From the NCBI GenBank assembly GCA_026388755.1, contig JAPLJE010000564.1, positions 1 to 5,092 of the forward strand: a DNA stretch of 5,092 bases, in the 5' to 3' direction. A program made the position numbers and the translations under genes. Position 1 is the stretch's first letter; the number at the start of each line of letters is the position of its first letter. The notes below the pieces were generated by a model, which was not told the DNA's origin, made no database searches, and saw nothing but the letters and a program-made list of their open reading frames with translations. Below, piece after piece: positions 1 through 5,092 of this stretch. This DNA comes from Deltaproteobacteria bacterium. Its GTDB lineage: Bacteria; Desulfobacterota; Desulfobacteria; Desulfobacterales; Desulfatirhabdiaceae.

Positions 1-695
1 ACTTGATTCCGAAAGTTCTGTATCTCGTTTTCCGAAATGCTGAAGTTCACCCATATCGGCGAGAGCACCGCCACGGTGGTAAGCAGACTGTTCTGCGTAC
101 CGATGTAAGTGCCGTCCGTCTGCTGGGCAGCGCTTGTAACGCCGGCAACCGGAGAGGTAATTGTTGTATATGACAGGTTCAGTTGGGCGGTATCGACCTG
201 GGCGCTGGATTGCTCCACCGATGCTGCCGCGGATTCGAACTGTCCGGTTGCATCGTCAAGATCCTTCTGCGACAGAGCATTCTGCTCGGCAAGCGGTTTG
301 GTCCTGGCCAGATTCGAACGGGCGGTTTCAAGGGTGGCTTTCTGGATGGAAAGGGCGGCTTTTGCCTGATTGAGCTGGGCCTGAAAGGGTTTGGGATCCA
401 TGAGAAAGAGCACTTGCCCCTCTTTCACGATCTCACCTTCGGTGTACACCCGTTTATCGAGAAAGCCGCTGACCCGCGCCTGAATGTTGACCAGATGGGA
501 GCTCTGTGTTTGAGCGACATACTCGACAGCGACCGGCACATCCTTTTGGACCACTTCCACCACCGATACAACTGGAGGCTGAGTCGGCGCAACGGCTTGC
601 TCTTTCTTACAACCTGAAAGAAAAAGTGCCGCGCAAATGCAAACAGCAATGACTGACCAGAACCTTGCGACCATGTTATGCCGGATAAACCCCAT
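1..695 (-). CDS. RND efflux pump periplasmic adaptor lipoprotein (HlyD/AcrA/MexA type), C-terminus cut by window edge
   Basis: Membrane fusion protein that would bridge an inner-membrane RND pump to an outer-membrane channel. The frame is open from an ATG at 695 to the window edge (231 codons). Start choice: AGGAGG at 704-709 sits 8 nt upstream of this ATG. Residues 1-28 are a signal peptide (two positive residues, hydrophobic stretch 14-26) ending in a lipobox LSGC, with the acylated Cys at 29. Residues about 66-104 form the first half of the lipoyl/barrel-sandwich domain (VSGFLDKRVYTEGEIVKEGQ, then LFLMDPKPF). Residues about 104-172 are an Ala/Gln/Leu-rich coiled-coil hairpin. Residues about 174-212 are the returning half (LSYTTITSPVAGV), followed by the start of the beta-barrel. 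The family is usually 370-400 residues, so about 40% is missing beyond the window. The pump gene would be expected next, also outside. Substrate cannot be inferred. The family call is firm; RND-type rather than another HlyD subtype is inferred from the lipobox and the SPVAGV region. Confidence 0.93.
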   Translation of the reverse strand, partial: MGFIRHNMVARFWSVIAVCICAALFLSGCKKEQAVAPTQPPVVSVVEVVQKDVPVAVEYVAQTQSSHLVNIQARVSGFLDKRVYTEGEIVKEGQVLFLMDPKPFQAQLNQAKAALSIQKATLETARSNLARTKPLAEQNALSQKDLDDATGQFESAAASVEQSSAQVDTAQLNLSYTTITSPVAGVTSAAQQTDGTYIGTQNSLLTTVAVLSPIWVNFSISENEIQNFRNQ

Positions 696-756
696 TTGGA
701 ATTCCTCCTGTTTATTTTCTTCCATGTAAAAAACTAACGTCACCGAGCCTTTCAAA

Positions 757-772
757 AAACGATCGTACGGTT
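757..772. promoter_or_regulatory. Imperfect palindrome, possible TetR-family operator
   Basis: AAACGATCGTACGGTT matches its own reverse complement at 10 of 16 positions, in the pattern AA-CG--CG--CG-TT, and lies 62 bp upstream of the efflux adaptor start. Outer CGATC/GATCG arms (760-764 and 773-777) extend the dyad unevenly. Efflux adaptor operons are often repressed by TetR/AcrR-type proteins that bind CG-rich dyads of about this size. No regulator gene is visible in the window, so the role is inferred from position and symmetry only. Confidence 0.35.
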
Positions 773-791
773 GATCGAATTCCAGTCTGTC

Positions 792-820
792 TTATTAACC
801 GGAATTCCCTGCGGTATCAA
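792..820 (-). promoter_or_regulatory. Possible sigma-70 promoter for the efflux adaptor gene
   Basis: On the minus strand, TTGATA (815-820, 5 of 6 to the -35 consensus) is followed after 17 nt by TAATAA (792-797, only 3 of 6 to the -10 consensus). The predicted transcription start, near 785, would place the palindrome at 757-772 just downstream, where a bound repressor could block initiation or elongation. The -10 match is weak. Confidence 0.28.
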
Positions 821-1063
821 GAGCTTTTATTGCTCTGCATGTAACCGTTCACTCCCCATCCCCCTTGAAATATAACAAACTGAAGTTGCGTGCGAAATGG
901 ATGAAACAGCGACATCAAAGCCGCTGCCTATTTTCCGACCGGAATAGTAATCCCCATGTCGGCAGCGCTTTTCAGAATGACCAGATTTTGGTTTTGAGTA
1001 AAATTTTTCAAACTCGTAACACATCCCCCTTTCTTTTTTGGAGAGAAAAGTGTACCCCTTTAT
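821..1063. other. Gene-free intergenic stretch, possible relic of a mobile element
   Basis: Short open frames exist here on both strands (minus 827-1069, plus 865-1080), but neither has a ribosome binding site, a recognisable domain or convincing composition, so I call no gene. The stretch contains a CATCCCCCTT direct repeat near each end (857-866 and 1022-1031). It also has loosely inverted flanks: GTTCACT near 847, and GTACACT on the opposite strand near 1050. A five-base GCATG occurs just outside each side (837-841 and 1066-1070). A third minus-strand frame ends in a protein-like stretch, LVILKSAADMGITIPVGK. These features hint at a decayed insertion sequence end or a small non-autonomous element, without proof. 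Confidence 0.2.
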
Positions 1064-1091
1064 TTGCATGTTTTGTATGAATTCTTATTAT
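1064..1091 (+). promoter_or_regulatory. Possible promoter for the MscS-family channel gene
   Basis: TATTAT (1086-1091, 5 of 6 to the -10 consensus) lies 16 nt after TTGCAT (1064-1069, 3 of 6 to the -35 consensus), in an AT-rich stretch about 33 bp before the start codon. This would give a short leader of roughly 25 nt containing the ribosome binding site GAGGAG at 1111-1116. It is a plausible but unproven match. Confidence 0.33.
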
Positions 1092-1123
1092 CACGAACAC
1101 ATATCAGGTAGAGGAGAATTACG

Positions 1124-2158
1124 TTGATACAATGGTTTCACCTAAATCCTTTTGCCCATGGAGTGCTCATTCTACTGTTCGGAGCACTCATAGGTTATGT
1201 CTTGTATCTGATATTGATCAAAATCACCAGAGGCAGAACACCTGTTTCTCTTTCACCGATCCGGTCTCCGGCACTTCAGTACATCTGGTTGCCGCTGATC
1301 CTGACAACAATTGCCATCTTTGCCGACGATGCCATTGAAAGAGCAGGTTTGAATGTATATTTCTGGTGGGACGAATTCCTCGCAATGTTGCAATCGCTGC
1401 CAGTAATTGCCTGGACTTGGCAATTGATTGCAATCTGCCGCTTCTACTTTTTCCGACTGACCGATCAACACACAGAGGAAACCAATGTAGTCCACTCCTT
1501 GGCCCTAGTCAGCAACCTGATCACCTTACTGTTCATCGTCGGAGGCTGCTATGTCATACTGCGGATCTGGTCCCTTGATCTCAGCCCATTGTTGACTTCG
1601 GCAGGGCTTGTGACAGCGGTTGGAGCCATTGCCGCAAGAGATGCTCTCTCGGATTTCCTCGGCGGGATTACCATCTTTCTGGACCGACCCTATCACATTG
1701 GGGATTTCGTCGTTTTAACCAGCGGGGAGCGCGGTGAAGTGGTAAACATCGGTATCCGCAGCACTAAAATACGCACCCGAGACGACGTTCATATATCCGT
1801 TCCCAATTCGGTGATGATCGGCGCCAAAACTATGAATGAGACCAGCCTCGTTCCACAGTATCGCGTCAGGTGTCGTGTAGGAGTCGCCTACAACAGCGAT
1901 CTGCTTGAGGTTGAGAATGTCCTTCTCGATTCTCTGAAGGACAACCCGTTTGTTCTTCATGAACCTGAGCCGAGGGTGCGGTATCGGGATTTTGGTGATT
2001 GGGCGGTGGAATTGGAGGTTCTGGCCTGGATCAAGGACCCACGCGACCGGGGATTTGCCCGAGATCTGATCATTCGGGGAATTCATCAGGCTTTTCGGGA
2101 TGAGAAGATCGATATACCTTGTCCTCAGAAAGAAATAACGATCAAGAAGGATGAATAG
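1124..2158 (+). CDS. MscS-family small-conductance mechanosensitive ion channel
   Basis: Inner-membrane channel of 344 residues that opens under membrane tension to release solutes on hypo-osmotic shock. It starts at TTG: GAGGAG (1111-1116) lies 7 nt upstream, and the next in-frame Met is residue 88, which would delete two membrane helices. Hydrophobic segments lie at about 12-34, 49-68, 91-110 and 125-148, followed by the pore-lining helix at about 154-182, giving five helices. The helix is rich in Gly and Ala (SAGLVTAVGAIAARDALSD) and runs into the family core FLGGITIFLDRPYHIGDFV (178-196). GEVVNIGIRSTKIRT (204-218) and VPNSVM (226-231) mark the cytosolic beta domain. The alpha/beta C-terminal cage domain follows and ends at residue 344. 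Length and helix count resemble the YnaI/YbdG class more than three-helix MscS. It is transcribed alone, divergent from the efflux adaptor and convergent with the liv-paaK operon. It appears intact. Confidence 0.95.
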   Translation: MIQWFHLNPFAHGVLILLFGALIGYVLYLILIKITRGRTPVSLSPIRSPALQYIWLPLILTTIAIFADDAIERAGLNVYFWWDEFLAMLQSLPVIAWTWQLIAICRFYFFRLTDQHTEETNVVHSLALVSNLITLLFIVGGCYVILRIWSLDLSPLLTSAGLVTAVGAIAARDALSDFLGGITIFLDRPYHIGDFVVLTSGERGEVVNIGIRSTKIRTRDDVHISVPNSVMIGAKTMNETSLVPQYRVRCRVGVAYNSDLLEVENVLLDSLKDNPFVLHEPEPRVRYRDFGDWAVELEVLAWIKDPRDRGFARDLIIRGIHQAFRDEKIDIPCPQKEITIKKDE

Positions 2159-2187
2159 GAATCGCGCTGTACCCATGATTCTTTTTT
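2159..2187 (+). terminator. Weak candidate intrinsic terminator after the channel gene
   Basis: GAATC (2159-2163) pairs with GATTC (2177-2181) across a 13-nt loop, followed directly by T6 (2182-2187). It begins immediately after the channel gene stop codon. The stem is only five base pairs and AT-rich, so termination would be inefficient. The rest of the 76-bp convergent gap shows no stronger hairpin for the opposite-strand operon, only a tiny ACGG/CCGT dyad followed by a short T run on the minus strand. Confidence 0.3.
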
Positions 2188-2234
2188 AAATTTTCCGAAA
2201 AAACTACGGCTCCGTCCAAATGAAAGACTGAATA

Positions 2235-3423
2235 CTATTTCGCCTGTTCGAAAATATTTTCCCTCGATACCATTTCCAACTTCACACTCAGTCCCAGTGC
2301 CTTGCGCAAAGCGAACTGAATCTTTTCATGGAGGACGGTTTTCCTGCTGCCCGCATCGTTTATTATTTCATCAGAAGCATTCACCCTGATGTTTAACTGA
2401 TCATTCATTCCGGCCTTTTGGTGAATCACGAGGGAATATTCCGACCCGATCCCTTTGATGCCGGAAAGCACCTCCGCGATTGTTTCCGGAAAAACATTGA
2501 TCCCCCGCACGGAGATCATTTGATCCGTTCGCTTAAAAATCCGGTTCATCCGGACCAGGGTCCGGCCGCAGGCGCAGGGCTTTTTGCAAAGTGCTGTTCT
2601 GTCGTGGGTCCGGTACCGGATAAGGGGATACGCGCTGGTGGTCAGGCTGGTCAGAACCAGCTCTCCCTCCTCGCCTTCTTTAAGGGACTGACCGGTGACC
2701 GGGTCGATGATTTCCGGAAAGAAGTGATCCTCGAAAATATGAAGGCCTGATTTGGCCGAACATTCGCCGGAAACCCCGGGCTCGATCAGTTCCGAGACGC
2801 CGTAAATGTCGAATGCCTTTATCCCCAGACCTTCCTCGATGAGGCTGCGGGCGCTTTCCGGCCATGGCTCTGCTCCGAAAAGTCCGATTTTCAAGGACAG
2901 TTCTTTGGGGTCGATCCTTTTTTTATTCATGATTTCGATGATGTGAAGGGCAAATGACGGGGTTGAAACCAGGACCGTGCTGCGGAAATCGCGCATGATC
3001 CGGATCTGAACATCGGCCGGGGCAACGGAAGCCGGAACCACTGCGGCGCCGATCAGCTCCGCGCCCTGGTTGAACCGGAAAGCCCCCATGAAAAGGCCGT
3101 AATTGAAGGCGACCTGAATGATATCATGCTCGGTGATACCCACCCCGGCCATGATCCGAGCCACGAGCTCTCTCCAGATTTTCAGGTCTTCCCGGGTGTA
3201 GCCGATGACAATGGGATTGCCGTAGTGGCCGAGGGGAAACTGTTTTTTTAAGATCCTCAAGGGTTTTGATGTCATCCGGGTTGATCCCGGCTGCATCAAA
3301 TTTGTTGCGATAAAAACGGACATTGGCGTAAGCATGGTTGATGAGAATACCCAGCCGCTCGTTCTGAAGGTCGAGGAGTTCGCGGCGATTCAGGGTCTCT
3401 GTTTCCGGATTGAATATGGCCAT
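2235..3423 (-). pseudogene. paaK: Phenylacetate-CoA ligase, frameshifted and lacking the ATP P-loop region
   Basis: AMP-forming cytosolic ligase family converting phenylacetate, ATP and CoA to phenylacetyl-CoA. The start is ATG 3423: AGGAG (3432-3436) lies 8 nt upstream, whereas an alternative GTG at 3432 overlaps that site. Residues 1-60 read as a normal N-terminus up to EDLKK, at an A7 run (3243-3249). The rest continues in another reading frame (from QFPLGHYGNPIVIGYT to the stop at 2235). Removing one base there restores a single frame of 395 residues. PaaK proteins are about 430, and the missing 30-35 residues are those that normally lie between the EDLKK region and GNPIVIGYT, including the SSGTTG phosphate-binding loop. 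Later motifs remain: GAEPW, YGVSELIEPG, YRTHDRTAL, GRTLVRM and RTDQMISVRGINVFP, plus the C-terminal ACT-like domain. It lies 15 nt after livF, last in the operon. Without the P-loop it should be inactive even if the frame were restored. A sequencing or assembly error is possible. Confidence 0.9.
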
Positions 3424-3438
3424 CTGTATCACTCCTAT

Positions 3439-4170
3439 TCATCGTTCCCATTTTTCCTTGTAATCATTTCCCAGAAAGGCCCGTTTCACCTCTGCGTTGT
3501 TCAGAAGCTCAACGCCTGCGCCTGTCAGGATGATCCGTCCGGTTTCCATCACATAGGCCCGGCTGGAAATCCGCAGGGCTTCCCTGGCGTTCTGCTCCAC
3601 AAGAAGGATGGTGGTCCCCATGGCGTTCAGGGATTGAATGATGCGAAACATCTCCGAGACAATGGCAGGCGCAAGCCCCAGGGACGGCTCATCCAACATG
3701 AGGAGTTTGGGCTTTCCCATCAGCGCCCTTCCCAGGGCCAGCATCTGACGCTCGCCTCCGGAAAGGGTTCCGGCCGCCCTGCCCCCGCGGTCCCGGAGAA
3801 TGGGAAACAGCGCATGGACTTTCTCGATTTCCGTCTTTAACGTATTACGGTCCAGGCGCCTGAGATAGGCGCCGAGTTCCAGATTCTCCAGAACAGTCAA
3901 GGGGGGAAAGATCTTGTCGGTTTCCGGCACCTGAATCAGCCCCATTCCAACGATCCTGTCCGGCTGCATGCTTTGAATTTCCCGGTCAAGAAACAAAACA
4001 CTGCCGCTTTTTAAGGGATGCAGACCGGAGATGACGTTCAGGAGCGTTGTCTTTCCCGCACCATTGGCGCCGATGAGAGAGACAATCTCACCTTCCCGGA
4101 TATGAAGCGATGTTCGGTGAAGGATCTGAATCTTTCCATAGACCACATCGATGTTTTTGATCTTCAGCAT
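3439..4170 (-). CDS. livF: Branched-chain amino acid-type ABC transporter ATP-binding protein LivF
   Basis: One of the two cytosolic ATPases that power LivH/LivM permeases of the hydrophobic amino acid transporter family. At 243 residues it is about normal length (E. coli LivF is 237). Motifs in order: Walker A GANGAGKT (34-41), Q-loop Gln80 in IQVPE, signature LSGGERQ (136-142), Walker B LLMLDEP (156-162), D-loop SLGLAP (163-168) and switch VEQN (191-194), where Gln replaces the usual His, as is standard for LivF. The usual VPEGRR after the Q-loop reads VPETDK here. The C-terminus extends slightly beyond the usual LG ending (FLGNDYKEKWER). There is no clear Shine-Dalgarno before ATG 4170, and 71 bp separate it from livG, which is loose for this operon. 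The association with paaK suggests an aromatic acid or aromatic amino acid substrate, but sequence alone cannot separate this from leucine, isoleucine or valine. It appears intact. Confidence 0.95.
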   Translation of the reverse strand: MLKIKNIDVVYGKIQILHRTSLHIREGEIVSLIGANGAGKTTLLNVISGLHPLKSGSVLFLDREIQSMQPDRIVGMGLIQVPETDKIFPPLTVLENLELGAYLRRLDRNTLKTEIEKVHALFPILRDRGGRAAGTLSGGERQMLALGRALMGKPKLLMLDEPSLGLAPAIVSEMFRIIQSLNAMGTTILLVEQNAREALRISSRAYVMETGRIILTGAGVELLNNAEVKRAFLGNDYKEKWER

Positions 4171-4241
4171 AGGGGAGTACTCATGTGATTATTCATGATT
4201 CATCCTTTAAAGCCCTCAACCTTCAGTCTTCGGCTTTTCTC

Positions 4242-4991
4242 TCATTTCCCTAAATACGCCTCGATTACCTGCTGGTTTTTCTGGATATCATCGGGCCGGC
4301 CTTCGCCGATTTTGATGCCATGGTGAAGCACGATCAGGCTGTCTGAAATCGCCATGACCAGGCGCATGTTGTGCTCCACCAGGATGATGGTCTGGCCTTT
4401 TTCCTTGAGTCCGAGGATGAGATTGCCCATTTCTTCCATCTCGCGGATCGTCAACCCGGCCGCAGGCTCATCCAGAAGCAGGATTTCCGGCTGGAAGATC
4501 TTTTGGCGTTGCAGCCATCCGGAAAAATACATGATCGCGCAGGTTTTTGAAAAGAAGGATGCCTCGGTTCTGGAAGCACGGAAAATCACTGTTCGTTTCG
4601 AGGACGGCAGACGGAGCATGCCCTTGATAAAGCCGGACCTTGTCCGGGAGTGCATGCCGACCATGACATTCTCCAGAACCGTCATGTTCATAAAGAGCTG
4701 GGCCTGCTGAAAAGAGCGGGTAATGCCCATGGCGGCAATCTGAAACGGCTTCAGTCCTGCGATCGGTTTTCCCTGAAATAATATTTCCCCTGCATGGAGA
4801 GGATAAATGCCGGTGATGGCATTTAAAAGGGTGGTCTTGCCCGCGCCGTTGGGGCCGATAATGGAGACGATCCGCCGCGGATCAATGGAAAAGGAAAGGC
4901 GGCTGAGCGCCTCCAGACCCTCGAAACGAACAGTGATTTTCCGTGCTTCCAGAACCGAGGCATCCTTCTTTTCAAAAACCTGCGCGATCAT
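4242..4991 (-). pseudogene. livG: Branched-chain amino acid-type ABC transporter ATPase LivG, core replaced by an inverted copy of its own 5' end
   Basis: The reading frame is open over 249 residues (the family is about 255), but the protein is chimeric. Residues 1-129 are normal LivG: an N-terminal strand (ASVLEARKITVRFEGLEALS), Walker A GPNGAGKT (46-53), Q-loop Gln95 in TRSFQQ, then MTVLENVMVG. Residues about 170-249 are also normal: Walker B ILLLDEP (170-176), D-loop AAGL, switch His207 in VEHN, and the ending AYLGK. Residues about 130-169 match no LivG sequence. They are the antisense translation of the 120-bp livM/livG junction, inserted inverted. In E. coli LivG, 49 residues sit between the matching flanks (TPS and PEILMLDEP), including the signature equivalent of LSGGQ (AYGQQRRLEIAR). 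Here about 37 unrelated residues replace them. ATP hydrolysis needs that signature, so the product should be inactive. The start ATG 4991 overlaps the livM stop as ATGA; the Shine-Dalgarno is weak. Confidence 0.88.
4484..4603 (+). repeat. Inverted repeat copy A (120 bp, inserted copy inside livG)
   Basis: This segment is the exact reverse complement of 4919-5038, with all 120 bases matching. It is flanked by mismatches at both ends (A at 4483 and A at 4604 on this strand). Read on the plus strand it encodes the start of livG and the end of livM in their proper sense, but here it lies antisense within livG, so it is the secondary copy. It begins exactly at the codons for QPEIL before Walker B. 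Confidence 0.97.
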
Positions 4992-5038
4992 GTATTTTTC
5001 CGGATGGCTGCAACGCCAAAAGATCTTCCAGCCGGAAA
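4919..5038 (-). repeat. Inverted repeat copy B (120 bp, original copy at the livM/livG junction)
   Basis: This is the partner of 4484-4603, separated from it by 315 bp. It covers the last 17 codons of livM (including the stop) and the first 24 codons of livG, in natural frames and order, so it is the source copy. It includes the livG start codon and translation initiation region. Confidence 0.97.
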
Positions 5039-5092
5039 CAGCCCTTTCGGAAAGAACATCAGAACCGCCATGAGAATAAAGCCGTAGACCAG
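4988..5092 (-). CDS. livM: Branched-chain amino acid-type ABC transporter permease LivM, C-terminal end only
   Basis: The last 34 codons and stop of an inner-membrane permease, cut by the window edge. The visible protein starts with a hydrophobic helix (LVYGFILMAVLMFFPKGLFP), the characteristic final membrane segment and the Pro-Lys/Gln-Gly-Leu ending of LivM proteins. A short polar tail ending RKNT follows. Its TGA (4988-4990) overlaps the livG ATG as ATGA, showing translational coupling. The assignment rests on this C-terminal pattern plus its place immediately upstream of livG. LivM rather than LivH is favoured because the usual order is livH-livM-livG-livF. The last 17 codons lie within the 120-bp inverted repeat. 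Confidence 0.82.
   Translation of the reverse strand: MVYGFILMAVLMFFPKGLFPAGRSFGVAAIRKNT

Noticed and set aside
425..649. Minus-strand open frame of 74 codons starting MLFAFARHFFF
   Set aside because: It is an out-of-frame shadow of the efflux adaptor gene, whose true frame has a signal peptide, lipobox and strong ribosome binding site.
827..1069. Small minus-strand open frame of 80 codons (and an overlapping plus-strand one at 865-1080)
   Set aside because: No ribosome binding site at a usable distance, no recognisable motif and biased composition; treated as chance open frames.
2418..2750. Plus-strand open frames opposite paaK and livF (also 3334-3840)
   Set aside because: They are antisense shadows of well-recognised minus-strand proteins and lack start signals.
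3243..3249. Programmed ribosomal frameshifting at the A7 run in paaK
   Set aside because: The change needed is +1, not the -1 shift typical of A-rich slippery sites, and a conserved stretch with the P-loop is also missing. Frameshifting would not restore function, so a mutation or error is the better explanation.
4171..4241. Possible attenuator or terminator hairpin between livG and livF
   Set aside because: AAAGCC/GGCTTT on the minus strand can pair across a 17-nt loop, but the stem is short and no run of T residues follows; not called.
4354..4710. Plus-strand open frame containing an apparent LivG start (MIAQVFEKKDASVLEARK)
   Set aside because: It is the sense reading of the inverted 120-bp copy, embedded in antisense livG sequence on both sides. 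After the copy ends at 4603 the frame has no LivG similarity, so it is not a second gene.

Overview
The window looks like chromosomal DNA of a Gram-negative bacterium, most likely an anaerobic, aromatic- or amino-acid-degrading member of the former Deltaproteobacteria. A lipoprotein efflux adaptor indicates two membranes. A branched-chain amino acid-type ABC transporter operon ending in a phenylacetate-CoA ligase gene is typical of such anaerobes. The taxonomic call is an inference from gene content.

Layout. (1) At the left edge, on the minus strand, lies the N-terminal 231 residues of a periplasmic adaptor lipoprotein of an RND-type efflux pump, cut by the window edge. Upstream of it are a possible promoter and a TetR-like imperfect palindrome. 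(2) Positions 696-1123 hold no convincing gene. This stretch contains the two divergent promoter regions and about 230 bp of AT-richer DNA that may be a relic of a mobile element. (3) At 1124-2158, on the plus strand, is an intact MscS-family mechanosensitive channel with a TTG start. (4) From the right edge leftwards, on the minus strand, runs one operon: end of livM, livG, livF, paaK. Its end converges on the channel gene, with a 76-bp gap.

The operon would import a branched-chain or aromatic amino acid, or aromatic acid (LivM permease, LivG and LivF ATPases), and activate phenylacetate to phenylacetyl-CoA (PaaK). In this copy two of the three genes that can be judged are damaged. The middle of livG, including the ABC signature motif, has been replaced by a perfect 120-bp inverted copy of the livM/livG junction. 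paaK has a frameshift next to an A7 run and lacks about 30 codons that normally carry the ATP phosphate-binding loop. livF is intact.

The most notable observation is the 120-bp inverted repeat inside livG. It looks like a two-junction template switch, or else an amplification or assembly chimera. I see no new multi-gene system. The interest lies in the mutational structure of the operon.
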